64,000 bases of DNA, taken from contig NZ_JAMSLW010000003.1 of assembly GCF_024643285.1 (NCBI RefSeq), forward strand, positions 310,001-374,000, given 5' to 3'. The position numbers were made by a program, and so were the translations under genes. This document shows positions 17,158 through 26,927 of this stretch, piece by piece (position 1 is the stretch's first letter; each line of letters begins with the position of its first letter). The notes beneath the pieces are model-generated. The model was given only the letters and a program-made list of their open reading frames with translations. It had not been told where the DNA came from and did no database searches. This stretch comes from Parapedobacter lycopersici (GTDB lineage Bacteria; Bacteroidota; Bacteroidia; Sphingobacteriales; Sphingobacteriaceae).

Positions 17158-17688
17158 ATGAAGTATCTTCAGGGATTATTTTTCGGCTTATTGGTTGCGT
17201 GTTTGAGCGCACCAGCAGCAGCACAGGAACGGAAAGTGGACTTTTACGAAACAGGCAACCGAGCCCAGTCGTTTTATGTAGAGCTGGGCGGTCCCGGTTT
17301 TATTTCAGCCAATTACGACGTCCGGTTTCAGCAGACACGCAACGGGTTAGGTGCCCGGGCCGGTATCGGCTATTTTTCGATAGAAGGCGAGTCTTTTCTG
17401 ACCATTCCGGTACAACTGAATTACCTGCTGGGCAAAGCCGGCCACTATTTCGAAATGGGTATCGGTGCATCGTATGTGAGCAATTCGTACGACGCGCACT
17501 ATTGGACCGGCAATGCGGAATATACTGACCGGACAACGGATAGCAAGGCCCTGGGGTCTCTCGTTTTCGGCTACCGCAAACAACCTGTCGATGGTGGATT
17601 TAATTTCCGTGCGGGACTTTCGCCCATTCTATTTGATGGCAATTTCATACCCTACCTGCCCTATGTTTCCTTCGGTTATTCGTTCTGA
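17158..17688 (+). CDS. Secreted outer-membrane beta-barrel-like protein
   Basis: A 176-residue protein with a signal peptide ending APAAAQ. The rest has alternating aromatic and polar residues and ends YVSFGYSF, a terminal Phe typical of barrel strands inserted by the BAM complex. No specific function recognised. It follows the beta-lactamase gene by 85 bp. Confidence 0.7.
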   Translation: MKYLQGLFFGLLVACLSAPAAAQERKVDFYETGNRAQSFYVELGGPGFISANYDVRFQQTRNGLGARAGIGYFSIEGESFLTIPVQLNYLLGKAGHYFEMGIGASYVSNSYDAHYWTGNAEYTDRTTDSKALGSLVFGYRKQPVDGGFNFRAGLSPILFDGNFIPYLPYVSFGYSF

Positions 17689-17928
17689 AGCGGCAGTGAT
17701 AGAACCTTGGGGAATCCTGACACTTTTCAACGGTCAGGCTATGTCCGTATTTTAAGCATTCTCACCTAACTGTCCGGGACCATTGCCATCATTTTGAACC
17801 TCAGTTAAACTTGATTGGCAGCCCTGAACGCCACAATGCTTGTCGATGAATATTACCTTGCCATCCATAAGGTGCCGGGCTGTCAGTCGTTGCCGGGCGT
17901 GAAACGTTGATTTTGGTTTGCGTGCTGG

Positions 17929-18303
17929 TTAGGCAATCACCGTAAAAACAAATGCAATCAAAGCGGGGAGGCCCTGTTTAAAAAAAATACTTTTAGCTGC
18001 GGTCAACGCACCGTAAATGGCGGCTATAATCACACAGCCCAAGAAGAATAACGCGACATGCTGCTGCCAGTGAGCGTCCTCAATCAGCAAAGACCAAATC
18101 AGGCCGGCTGCCAAAAAGCCATTGTAAAGCCCTTGGTTGGCGGCTAGGTTTTTCGTCTCCGCAAATAGATGACTAGGTAGCGAAGTAAACGTTTTCTTTC
18201 CTTTCGTTTCCCACGCAAACATTTCTATCCATAAAATGTATAGATGTTCCAATGCCACTACGCCGATCATAATTTTTGCGATTATTCCAATTGTACCTTC
18301 CAT
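17929..18303 (-). CDS. DUF1304 membrane protein
   Basis: A 124-residue protein with four hydrophobic spans. VALEHLYILWIEMFAW and NQGLYNGFLAAGLIW are the DUF1304 motifs. Function unknown. Its ATG overlaps the stop of the upstream gene in TAATG, so translation is coupled. Confidence 0.85.
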   Translation of the reverse strand: MEGTIGIIAKIMIGVVALEHLYILWIEMFAWETKGKKTFTSLPSHLFAETKNLAANQGLYNGFLAAGLIWSLLIEDAHWQQHVALFFLGCVIIAAIYGALTAAKSIFFKQGLPALIAFVFTVIA

Positions 18304-18878
18304 TAATTCTCTTTTTTAGGGGATGAATAACCAGTTGTTTGCAGGCGATCCCAGAAAGGTAATATACTTCGTCTATATTCCGCATACCCCTCTGGAAGAT
18401 GTTCAAAAGCCTCCATGACAAAAGTAACGGGCTTGTCCGGCGGCCACGTCCAGTAATTTCCCTCCAAAACAGCGGTCGAAGACCGAATATTCCACTCGGG
18501 GATATTTATCATCGAGAACCCAGTTGCCGCATCGAAACCAATACCGGCCTTTTCCAGCGATTCGGGGTCGGTGTAACTTACTTGTATATCGGCATTCAGC
18601 AGTAGATTACTGCTGTGTAGCAAAACCTTTTCTATGGTAAAACCATTTTCCCCGGCCTTTTCGCCATGCTGTGCAATGACGAGGATCCGCTGCAGCTCAT
18701 TTACTACCGCAACGCTATCTTCCGGCATTACGATGATGGAAAAAAGATCTTCCTGTGCTATTTCAATGGTTTTAGTGGCAGGATTAAACGTCACCGAAAC
18801 TTTCCTGCTTACAATCCTGGCTTCCTCCATGCCCATGAAGGAAGCCAGTACAAAGAATAAAATGTTTACCGGATTCAT
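18303..18878 (-). CDS. Hypothetical protein coupled to DUF1304
   Basis: The protein has about 191 residues from the ATG at 18878 (MNPVNILFFVLASF), a probable signal peptide or N-terminal anchor. I do not recognise the rest, which is mainly beta-rich with a YWTWPPDKPVTFVMEAFEHL segment. A TATTTTTG box on the minus strand (18921-18928) covers the alternative upstream TTG start and argues against it. Stop overlaps the next ATG. Confidence 0.6.
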   Translation of the reverse strand: MNPVNILFFVLASFMGMEEARIVSRKVSVTFNPATKTIEIAQEDLFSIIVMPEDSVAVVNELQRILVIAQHGEKAGENGFTIEKVLLHSSNLLLNADIQVSYTDPESLEKAGIGFDAATGFSMINIPEWNIRSSTAVLEGNYWTWPPDKPVTFVMEAFEHLPEGYAEYRRSILPFWDRLQTTGYSSPKKEN

Positions 18879-19078
18879 TGTTCCATTCTTGCTGACATGC
18901 GCTATGATTGATCCGCCTTTCAAAAATAACAGGATTTATCGGAGAACCGTTCCCCCGGAACTGTTTTTTTCGAACTGTGCAATCACTAAGCGGTTCAGCG
19001 TCGGATACCGACCTGGTTGTTGTTGCCGAAAACGGAACGTACCGCGCCGGGCACAGCCAGTAAGTGACCGACGTCCGG

Positions 19079-19909
19079 TTAACGGTTCACCCTCAGGTGG
19101 TATAGGGCAGTCGTCTGTTCGCCGTTGTCCGGGTCCTCGCAAAGGAAAAACGTCAGGTATTTTGTGTCTGCTGCAACAAACGTTATTCCCTCAAATTTAT
19201 GTGCATCCGAAATCAGGGTGTAATCCTCCAGGGTAAGGTCGGGCAGCGACAACGTACCCAGTAGCGTCCCGTTTACGGCTCCGTCATGGTACACCGACTC
19301 TGTGTCTTCAGCGGCGGCGAGAAAGTATACCGTGTTGCCCACCGCAACCGCATCGGTAAAGGCAGTCCGCACGCCACCCAGTTCCGGCAATTCTACAGGC
19401 AGAAAGGTCGTGTCCCGGCTTGCAGCGTCCAGCTTAAAGATGCCGTTCATCTGGTTAGGGCCATTCCCCCGGTTAAACAGATAGACTTTCCCGTCGCGAT
19501 GGATGGCGCCCTCCAAGTTAAAGTCGTCTTCCGTCAGGCCGACGAGCTCCCTTAGCCGGGCATAGCTATGCGTTACATCTTCAACGGTATCCGGTTGTCG
19601 GCCTTCCATATCAAGCGCAATCCGCAGGTTCCGTTTCCCGTTGTCACTTGACCCCGACCCATAAATATAAAACCGGTCTCCGTCGGCTGCGACCGCCTCA
19701 AAATCCCGTTTTTGCTTTTTGGGGAGCTGTTCGTCAAGACTGTCGGCTACCAGTAGTACCTTGCTGAGCGTATTGGCGGATAACGAGTAACGGTACAGGT
19801 AATTGCTGTCGTCGGAAATCACGTATACCGAATCATCACGGAAAAACAATCCCGAAGCGGCGCCCACGCCAATAATGGTTGCTACTACCTTTAATGCAAA
19901 ATCACTCAT
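19079..19909 (-). CDS. DUF6929-like beta-propeller protein, probably exported
   Basis: The protein has about 276 residues. The N-terminal segment MSDFALKVVATIIGVGAASG may be a signal or anchor. The rest has repeated blades with DFEAVAADGDRFYIYGSGS, FNLEGAIHRDGKVYLFNRG and DAHKFEGITFVA, a phytase-like propeller pattern. Function unknown. Start chosen at ATG 19909; a TACCTTTG box on the minus strand (19970-19977) lies 60 bp upstream. Confidence 0.65.
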   Translation of the reverse strand: MSDFALKVVATIIGVGAASGLFFRDDSVYVISDDSNYLYRYSLSANTLSKVLLVADSLDEQLPKKQKRDFEAVAADGDRFYIYGSGSSDNGKRNLRIALDMEGRQPDTVEDVTHSYARLRELVGLTEDDFNLEGAIHRDGKVYLFNRGNGPNQMNGIFKLDAASRDTTFLPVELPELGGVRTAFTDAVAVGNTVYFLAAAEDTESVYHDGAVNGTLLGTLSLPDLTLEDYTLISDAHKFEGITFVAADTKYLTFFLCEDPDNGEQTTALYHLRVNR

Positions 19910-20135
19910 GCCCAATGCTGTTAATACACATACCTAATAATGTCCCCATCGTTCCGTAAAATTATCATCCAAAGGTATCAAATTGATTTTCCATTTTACG
20001 CTCGGTTTACCGCGGGATGGAAAGACAGATCAAAGTCGGGTGTGCAAACCGAATTCAAAATCAGGATACACGGCTTAAGTGTAGTTGTTTTTTTAGATAT
20101 TGCCGGGTATTTATCCATAAATATCAACCAATAGT

Positions 20136-21038
20136 ATGCATGTAAAATTTTATGATTCCGATCCATTGCTGAAAGCGCATATTTTAATGTTTGCCTATGC
20201 CGAATTATCGGCAGAAGAGCTTTCAAAAACCAAATTTCTGCCAGACAATGCCACATCACTTACCCTGTTCCTCAATACCGATCCGTCGGTAACCGATTAT
20301 TTCACAGGCAATACGGTGGCTTATCGGGTTGCTTTTGCCGGGCAGCATTCCGTATCCGTATGTTATACACCACGCGAACATATTCGCATCATCAACGTAG
20401 ATTTTCTTCCGTGGGGTGCTTATTCCGTTTTTGGCCTGGAGCAAGCAGCCTTGCATAATGTAACGTCGGATGCCACGGAGCTGTTTCCCGGTCTGAAGGA
20501 TTTTATGCCCGAACTGGAATCCCATTTACACGATGAAGACCATTGTTTGCGGGTTATTGAACAGTTCCTTCTGGCCGAATTGAAGAAAAGGACGAGGTAT
20601 GCGGATGAACGGATTATCAACGCCTGCAGGCAAATCACGGAAAGCAGGGGAAATTTACAGATCAGGGAACTCTGCAGCACCGTGGGCATGTCTCACTCCG
20701 GGCTTACCCGCTATTTCTCGGAAATGATAGGCGTTACCCCTAAAATATTCGGCCGGGTTGCGCGGTTTACCGCTGTTCAGAAATTTTTGGGAGAAAACCC
20801 CGATGCCGGCTGGGGCGACATCGTACATCAATTTGATTATTTTGATCAGAACCACTTTATCCGCGAGTTTAAGCAGTTTACCGGTGCGGTTCCAAAGGAC
20901 CGGAGGCAGTGGGAAGCCCTGTTTGACCCACTGAAAAAGGCCATGGAAGAAGGTTTTGCAACCGATGCCGAGCAGATGCAGCGATACCGGGATACCTCAT
21001 TGTATCAGATACTGCATTATATTCAACGAAACGCCTGA
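20136..21038 (+). CDS. AraC-family transcriptional regulator
   Basis: A 300-residue protein: N-terminal DUF6597-type region, then a C-terminal double HTH with LCSTVGMSHSGLTRYFSEMI and IVHQFDYFDQNHFIREFKQF. A C-terminal tail of about 40 residues follows the HTH. It diverges from the propeller gene, which it may control. Confidence 0.86.
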   Translation: MHVKFYDSDPLLKAHILMFAYAELSAEELSKTKFLPDNATSLTLFLNTDPSVTDYFTGNTVAYRVAFAGQHSVSVCYTPREHIRIINVDFLPWGAYSVFGLEQAALHNVTSDATELFPGLKDFMPELESHLHDEDHCLRVIEQFLLAELKKRTRYADERIINACRQITESRGNLQIRELCSTVGMSHSGLTRYFSEMIGVTPKIFGRVARFTAVQKFLGENPDAGWGDIVHQFDYFDQNHFIREFKQFTGAVPKDRRQWEALFDPLKKAMEEGFATDAEQMQRYRDTSLYQILHYIQRNA

Positions 21039-21182
21039 TTACCCCCTGAAACCAGACAATCCATGGCATAAAATCCATTTGACGATTTTATGCTATTTTT
21101 TTGTATAGCTTTTTCCGTGTTTTGCCCGCTACTTTGGGTTGCGAATCAACCCATACAGGCTAACATCTACATACAGGAACTT

Positions 21183-21983
21183 ATGAAAGCAACAAACACC
21201 CTTTTCCGAACAATTTTATTTGTTTTTATTGCCGCATTTGCGGTTGCGGCTTGCAGCCCCGACGACGGGATAGACGGGTTGGATGGGATAGATGGCATTA
21301 ATGGCGTTGACGGGAAAAACGGCATTGATGGCAAAAATGGCGTTGACGGCAAAAATGGCACTAATGGTAAAGATGGCGCCCGGGGCCCCGCCGGCCCGCG
21401 CGGTCCAGCCGGTGCCGATGGAGAGGATGGAAAGGACGGTATTCAGGGCCCCGCCGGTCCCCGCGGCCCTGGCGGCCCCGCTGGTCCCGCCGGCAAAGAT
21501 GGCGAAAATGGCAAAGATGGCAACGCCAATGTGTTTTCCTCCCTGTGGAAAAGCATTACCACCTCCGAGCAGATTCCACCGTATCCGATAGACCTGCTGA
21601 ACCGGGTCAAAGACACGGTGTTTGACGGTTCCAACTACAGCATCGGAGGAATCCGGGCGCCGGAGTTTACACCAACCCGGCTGGCAAACTCGGTTGTCAT
21701 GGTGTACATGCGGTATTACGATTCAAATCATCTAACCGCTTTTAACCTCCCTTACGTTTCAGCTGCCAGCGGCAAAGTAAGCACGGTTAGTTTCTATACA
21801 CAGCCGTATGCGCTACGCCTACTCCGCTTTGCTCATGACAACTCCAACACCGTTAAGTTGAATTATTCACTGCAGTTTAAGTACGTTATTATTCCAAAGG
21901 GGCTTGTGGCAAATGCCCGGTCCAACGGAGTCGATCTCAACAACCTGGCACAGACTGCCGCTTATTTCAAACTTGAAGATTAA
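21183..21983 (+). CDS. Collagen-like repeat lipoprotein
   Basis: The protein has about 266 residues. Signal peptide with lipobox AVAAC, then roughly 80 residues of Gly-x-y triplets (GIDGLDGIDGINGVDG, GPAGPRGPAGADGEDG), then a C-terminal globular domain of about 155 residues. The repeats should form a collagen-type triple helix on a surface-anchored lipoprotein. The C-terminal domain probably drives trimerisation; its family is not recognised. The longer upstream frame from 21090 has no signal-peptide logic and is rejected. Confidence 0.8.
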   Translation: MKATNTLFRTILFVFIAAFAVAACSPDDGIDGLDGIDGINGVDGKNGIDGKNGVDGKNGTNGKDGARGPAGPRGPAGADGEDGKDGIQGPAGPRGPGGPAGPAGKDGENGKDGNANVFSSLWKSITTSEQIPPYPIDLLNRVKDTVFDGSNYSIGGIRAPEFTPTRLANSVVMVYMRYYDSNHLTAFNLPYVSAASGKVSTVSFYTQPYALRLLRFAHDNSNTVKLNYSLQFKYVIIPKGLVANARSNGVDLNNLAQTAAYFKLED

Positions 21984-22018
21984 TCTTTTTATTTCAATAA
22001 CTTAATGCGTCCCGACCG

Positions 22019-22534
22019 ATGTATACGCTAATATATAAACTTGAATTTTCGCGCTTATTGAAGCAAATCACATTCACACTCTTAACCCTGACGTTGTTTC
22101 TTGCTGCCTGTGGTAAAGATGATCCGCAGGCCGATCCTATCCAAAACGAAACAATACAGGGAAAATGGAAGGTCACCCATGTCGAGGGAAAGCTCTTTGT
22201 CAACGTGCCCGGTATTCCCGAAACGGAAGCACCCCTGGGCACTTTTTGGGAAAGTAAAATCTTCTTTTTCCAAAGCGGCAACCAGTTGAGCGTGCTTGAA
22301 GACCAGGCCGAAATCTTCGACTTCGGCCCATATACCTTAAGTGGCAACAAGCTAACCGTTGCCAATTATCCCGGAGTGCTGTACGTCGATCTATCTGATG
22401 CTGCAACAATGAAACTCACCAGCCAGCAGGATGATTACTACCGGATGATGGCCTTCTACACTGGACAGTCCGAGGCCGAGCTCCGGCAGATGTACCGGGT
22501 GGAGGGTGATATCGTATTCCGGTTGGCCCGTTAG
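22019..22534 (+). CDS. Lipocalin-like lipoprotein
   Basis: A 171-residue protein with lipobox LFLAAC. The mature part begins IQGKWKVTHVEG, the start of lipocalin-like families in Bacteroidota, and ends in beta strands. Ligand unknown. Separated by a hairpin from the acylase gene downstream. Confidence 0.65.
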   Translation: MYTLIYKLEFSRLLKQITFTLLTLTLFLAACGKDDPQADPIQNETIQGKWKVTHVEGKLFVNVPGIPETEAPLGTFWESKIFFFQSGNQLSVLEDQAEIFDFGPYTLSGNKLTVANYPGVLYVDLSDAATMKLTSQQDDYYRMMAFYTGQSEAELRQMYRVEGDIVFRLAR

Positions 22535-22641
22535 CCTGCAGCAGCCATCACAGGCAGCGTTTCGTTTCAGATAAAACGGATATATTTCGTGATTACACCG
22601 TAAGTTACTTGCCGGGGCGGGCATCCGGTATTTAGGGCATG

Positions 22642-22667
22642 ATGCGCTGCAAATTCCTGCAGCGCAT
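22642..22667 (+). terminator. Hairpin between lipoprotein and acylase genes
   Basis: Perfect 10-bp arms ATGCGCTGCA and TGCAGCGCAT around a 6-nt loop, followed by a T-rich but broken tract. A plausible terminator. Confidence 0.5.
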
Positions 22668-22721
22668 TCCTTATTACCGATTATTTTTAAGAACTTCGTA
22701 ATCAATCATATCCCTAACTAA

Positions 22722-25109
22722 ATGAAACTAATTACCCATATCCTCGCTGTATTATGCCTTTATGCCTGCAGTCCAGCAACGGACGGCCAGCTCACCGTTA
22801 CCGGATTACATGAACCGGTTGAAATCATACGCGATGAGTGGGGGGTAAACCACATCTATGCGAAAAACCAGCACGACCTGTTTTTCGCCCAAGGGTATGC
22901 AGCGGCAAAAGACCGGCTTTTCCAGTTTGAAATATGGCGCCGGCAGGCCACCGGTACCGTAGCCGAAATGCTGGGACCGCGCGAACTGAAGCGGGACATA
23001 GGCACCAGGCTTTTCAGATTCCGTGGAGATATCACAGCGGAAATGAACCATTACCACCGCGACGGGGCCGAAATCATCACCGCGTTTACCGATGGCGTAA
23101 ATGCCTATATCGATGAAATACGGCAGACCCCTGAAAAGCTGCCGGTCGAGTTCAACGTGCTGGGCATCGTCCCCGAAAAGTGGACCCCTGAAGTCGTCAT
23201 ATCAAGGCACCAGGGCCTCCTCGGTAATATCGGCGCCGAACTGAAAACCGGACGGGCCGTTGCCGCACTGGGCGCAGACGTAACGAAGGACCTTTCCTGG
23301 TTCCACCCAATGGACCCGGACATCAACCTGGACCCCAGCATCAATAAAGAACTGTTGTCTGCCGATATTCTGGAACTTTATAACGCCTTCCGTGCGCCGC
23401 TGCAATTTGAGCAGCAGGATATACAGACCGCCTTCCGCCCTTCGGACACAGCAGCGCTGGCACAACGGTATGATGAAAAAGAGGAAGATATCCTTTCCAT
23501 CGGAAGCAACAACTGGATCATCAGCGGCGCACACACGGCAGATGGCAACACCTATATGGCCAATGACCCGCACCGGGCTATCACCGTCCCCTCCCTGCGG
23601 TATATGGCACACCTCGTTGCGCCGGGGTGGAACGTTATCGGCGGCGGCGAGCCCGAGATCCCCGGCATTTCCATCGGGCATAATGAATACGGCGCCTGGG
23701 GGCTTACGGTGTTCAGCACCGATGGCGAAGACCTCTATGTTTATGATACCAACCCGGACAACCCGAAACAGTACCTATACCGGGGCGAATGGTCGGATAT
23801 GGAAACAATTTCAGAAACCATTTCCGTGAAAGGCCAGGAGGCCGTAACCGTGGAGCTGCTGTATACGCGGCACGGCCCGGTCGTATATACGGATTCTATA
23901 CACCATAAGGCCTATGCTGTACGGTGTGCATGGCTCGAGACCGGAGGCGCACCCTATATGGCTTCGCTGCGGTTCAACCAGGCCAAAAACTGGGACGAAT
24001 TTCGCGAAGCCTGCAGCTACAGCCATATCCCCGGCGAAAACATGGTCTGGGCAGACCAAGCCGGCGATATCGGGTGGCAGGCCGTGGGCATTGCACCCAT
24101 CCGCCGGAATTTCAGCGGCCTTGTTCCCGTGCCCGGCGACGGCCGGTACGAGTGGGACGGCTACCTGCCCATCACCGAAAAACCCCATGCGCTGAATCCA
24201 TCAAAAGGTTTTTTTGCCACGGCCAACCAAAATGTCACACCTGAAGATTATGACCATTGGGATGCCATCGGATTCTCCTGGGCAGACGCGTTCCGTGGCG
24301 ACCGGATCAATGAAGTACTCAGCACCGGCCAAAAATTCACGATAGCTGACATGCAGGCCCTTCAGGTTGATTACCTGTCTGTACCGGCGCGGACACTCGT
24401 GCCATTGCTCGACTCCCTTACGTTATCAGGCAGGGCAGCAGAAGCAAGGAGCCAGCTCAGCGGCTGGAACCTCCAACTGGCACCCCGATCCATTGAAGCT
24501 GCCATTTACGTGGCCTGGGAAAACGAAATAAAAGCCCTTGCCGCAAAGCGGTTTATCCCGGTAGCCGCCCGGGATATGATCGGCAGTATACCGCTGACCA
24601 AACTGCTCGGCTGGCTCACCGCGCCTGATGCCCGGTTTGGCCCGAACTCGCGGGAAGGCCGAAACACATTTTTAAGTGAAGCCTTTACCAATGGGATTAA
24701 TTACCTAGCAGCAAATCTGGGCAGCGATATGGACAACTGGCAATATGGCCAGGAAAAGTTCAAACATACCTACCTGCAGCACGCGCTGGGCAACCTGGTT
24801 AACGAAGGCCTCCAAAAGAAGCTGAACCTCGGGCCACTGCCAAGGGGAGGAAACGCGTATACCGTGGGTTCAACAGGTGAAAATAACCGGCAGGCAACCG
24901 GTGCCTCATTCCGGATGATCGTCAATACCGGTGATTGGGATGCCGCCATTGCCACCAACGGCCCCGGGCAGTCCGGCAATCCGGAAAGCCCCTTCTACAG
25001 TAACCTGTTTGCACCCTGGGCAAATGATGAATATTTCCCGTTGTATTATTCCAGGGAAAAAATAGCAACTGCGGAAGCTGGAAAAACGATCCTGAATCCT
25101 AAGGAGTAA
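22722..25109 (+). CDS. Penicillin acylase-family lipoprotein (Ntn hydrolase)
   Basis: A 795-residue protein with a short signal peptide and lipobox LYAC. The alpha-chain region (EIIRDEWGVNHIYA, YAAAKDRLFQFEIWRRQ) and the beta-chain start SIGSNNWIISG are diagnostic: the Ser of GSNNW becomes the N-terminal nucleophile after autocatalytic cleavage at about residue 259. An Asn needed for catalysis is expected in the later beta-chain. Relatives hydrolyse penicillins or acyl-homoserine lactones; the substrate cannot be told from sequence. Anchored in the periplasm or outer membrane. Confidence 0.9.
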   Translation: MKLITHILAVLCLYACSPATDGQLTVTGLHEPVEIIRDEWGVNHIYAKNQHDLFFAQGYAAAKDRLFQFEIWRRQATGTVAEMLGPRELKRDIGTRLFRFRGDITAEMNHYHRDGAEIITAFTDGVNAYIDEIRQTPEKLPVEFNVLGIVPEKWTPEVVISRHQGLLGNIGAELKTGRAVAALGADVTKDLSWFHPMDPDINLDPSINKELLSADILELYNAFRAPLQFEQQDIQTAFRPSDTAALAQRYDEKEEDILSIGSNNWIISGAHTADGNTYMANDPHRAITVPSLRYMAHLVAPGWNVIGGGEPEIPGISIGHNEYGAWGLTVFSTDGEDLYVYDTNPDNPKQYLYRGEWSDMETISETISVKGQEAVTVELLYTRHGPVVYTDSIHHKAYAVRCAWLETGGAPYMASLRFNQAKNWDEFREACSYSHIPGENMVWADQAGDIGWQAVGIAPIRRNFSGLVPVPGDGRYEWDGYLPITEKPHALNPSKGFFATANQNVTPEDYDHWDAIGFSWADAFRGDRINEVLSTGQKFTIADMQALQVDYLSVPARTLVPLLDSLTLSGRAAEARSQLSGWNLQLAPRSIEAAIYVAWENEIKALAAKRFIPVAARDMIGSIPLTKLLGWLTAPDARFGPNSREGRNTFLSEAFTNGINYLAANLGSDMDNWQYGQEKFKHTYLQHALGNLVNEGLQKKLNLGPLPRGGNAYTVGSTGENNRQATGASFRMIVNTGDWDAAIATNGPGQSGNPESPFYSNLFAPWANDEYFPLYYSREKIATAEAGKTILNPKE

Positions 25110-25173
25110 GAAGCATCAAAATCGATTGCTTCGCTTTTCCGTGCCAAACGGATATTTCCAGCGCGATCATTTA

Positions 25174-25203
25174 TTGAACTGACCGCCCGGAATTGTAAAT
25201 TTG
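25174..25203 (+). promoter_or_regulatory. Promoter TTG-N19-TAAATTTG for the VOC/hypothetical pair
   Basis: TTG at 25174-25176 and TAAATTTG at 25196-25203 match the Bacteroidota consensus in both sequence and spacing, 17 bp before the ATG. Confidence 0.65.
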
Positions 25204-25220
25204 CTTTTTCGCTTTTTACA

Positions 25221-25607
25221 ATGAAAATAAGCCAGCTGCACCACATTGCCATTATCTGCTCAAATTATGAAGCCTCCAAAAAATTCTATACCGAAGTTTT
25301 AGGCTTTACGGTCGTGAATGAAGTTTACCGGAAAGCGCGTCAATCGTACAAACTGGATTTATCCCTGAACGGGCAGTACCTGATCGAGTTGTTCTCTTTT
25401 CCAGATCCGCCGGCACGCCCCACCACGCCCGAAGCAACCGGGCTGCGGCACATTGCCTTCGGGGTGGATGATATTTCAGCATGGGTTACTTTTCTCCAAT
25501 CCCGTAATATCACCGTGGAGCCGATACGGATTGATGAATACACGCAGAAGAAATTTACATTTTTTAGGGACCCCGACCAGTTACCTATCGAATTATACGA
25601 GTTATGA
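25221..25607 (+). CDS. VOC-family protein (YaeR/GloA2-like)
   Basis: A 128-residue protein with ISQLHHIAIICSNYEASKKF, TGLRHIAFGVDDI and FRDPDQLPIELYEL. These give the metal-binding His and Glu pattern of the YaeR/GloA2 glyoxalase-like group. Reaction unproven. Its stop overlaps the next gene's ATG (ATGA). Confidence 0.85.
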   Translation: MKISQLHHIAIICSNYEASKKFYTEVLGFTVVNEVYRKARQSYKLDLSLNGQYLIELFSFPDPPARPTTPEATGLRHIAFGVDDISAWVTFLQSRNITVEPIRIDEYTQKKFTFFRDPDQLPIELYEL

Positions 25608-26872
25608 CATCCCTAAAACTAAGAGGATTGCTTATCGCCCTCTTCCTGCTGGGTAGACTTTTACCGGGCCTGGCCCAGGTAAAGCAGGCGGCGATGACCG
25701 AAGACGATCAGCTGCGAGCACAGATCGATGAATGGATGCTGCCCTACCGGCATGAGAAGCGGGCTGAATTGACTGCCTTTTCCCGTGCGGAACAGCACAC
25801 ACCAGCCACCATCAAACAGCATCCCGTGTACAAACGGATGCAGCAGTTTTATGAAGCCCACCAAACCACCTACCACAAACTCCGTTTGGAAAGCCTAAGG
25901 CGTTACCCGCCTGCACCGGCAGAACTGCCCGGATATGAGCCAGTGGATATGGCCTATATCGAACGGGATTTTAAGGGCGAAGCAATCGGGCTCTATGACG
26001 TTATCGATGTCGTGCAGGACTTTTCCAATATCCGTACGTTGGATGCCAGCGATACCCAGACAGCCCTGGGCGTCCTGTCGGGCTTTGCATTTCGTTACCT
26101 TACCGAGGAACGCGGAATGAGCCGGACGGATATGGCCGTGCGGATGGCCTCCGGGAGCATGCTGTTTGCAGATCAGCTTGCCGCAACTGAATGGAAACTC
26201 ACTTACCTAAACCGGTTATATGCTATTCGTTTCCATTGGGATATCCACACCAATGGGATAACCGGTCTGGAGCTGCTGGTGCATACCGGTGCGCCTCAGG
26301 CAGCCGGATGGATACAGGATGTGCAGGTTGACGGCTACACACCGCGGCTGAAACTTCTCCATGAAATCCAGGCATTCCGCTGGTCGCTTTATGATCAGTC
26401 AGTAACGACGCCATCCTCCGGAGGGGCGGAACAGCTGACCTGGGATTTCATCCGGGCACACCGTGCTGAATACACTGAAATGAGGAAATCGGCATTGGCC
26501 CGGCTCCCGCGTCCGGATGAGGCATGGCAAGCAGCCTACCGGCAGGAAGCTGCCGGATTGCTGGGTGATTTGCTGTATGGCCTTGGGATAGTTGGCAGTG
26601 AACAGCTGCTCCCGGCTGCTGTTTCCTTTGCTGAAATCGGCTATGAAGAGGTGTTTACCCAATTCCAGCTGCAGATTGCCCAACGGGAGGATACCCCGAA
26701 TGCCGGTGAGCACTTTTTGTTTTCGTGGCTTGTTGGCAAGGAAGTATATGCCCGGGAAATCCGGGAAAACGTGTGGGAAATTATTGCTTTTGTTGACGAA
26801 TACGCACTTCAGTATACCTGGAATATCGCCACGGATGAACTAACGGAAATTACCTGCTGGCAGAAAAAATAA
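25604..26872 (+). CDS. Exported hypothetical protein
   Basis: A 422-residue protein with a signal peptide ending LPGLAQ. The remainder is helix-rich with many aromatic and charged residues; I recognise no domain. It starts in a 4-bp overlap with the VOC gene, so the two are translationally coupled. Confidence 0.6.
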   Translation: MTSLKLRGLLIALFLLGRLLPGLAQVKQAAMTEDDQLRAQIDEWMLPYRHEKRAELTAFSRAEQHTPATIKQHPVYKRMQQFYEAHQTTYHKLRLESLRRYPPAPAELPGYEPVDMAYIERDFKGEAIGLYDVIDVVQDFSNIRTLDASDTQTALGVLSGFAFRYLTEERGMSRTDMAVRMASGSMLFADQLAATEWKLTYLNRLYAIRFHWDIHTNGITGLELLVHTGAPQAAGWIQDVQVDGYTPRLKLLHEIQAFRWSLYDQSVTTPSSGGAEQLTWDFIRAHRAEYTEMRKSALARLPRPDEAWQAAYRQEAAGLLGDLLYGLGIVGSEQLLPAAVSFAEIGYEEVFTQFQLQIAQREDTPNAGEHFLFSWLVGKEVYAREIRENVWEIIAFVDEYALQYTWNIATDELTEITCWQKK

Positions 26873-26927
26873 CGTTGCTGATTCACCCAAAAACACGACA
26901 TTTACCCGGGTAAGAACCGATTGAACG

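Noticed and set aside
17689-17928. Possible gene in the gap after the barrel protein
   Set aside because: No open frame with a plausible start, and no clear hairpin.
22722-25109. A true penicillin-degrading enzyme linked to the beta-lactamase
   Set aside because: They are 5.6 kb apart with other genes between, and the family also includes lactone acylases; no basis for a shared pathway.
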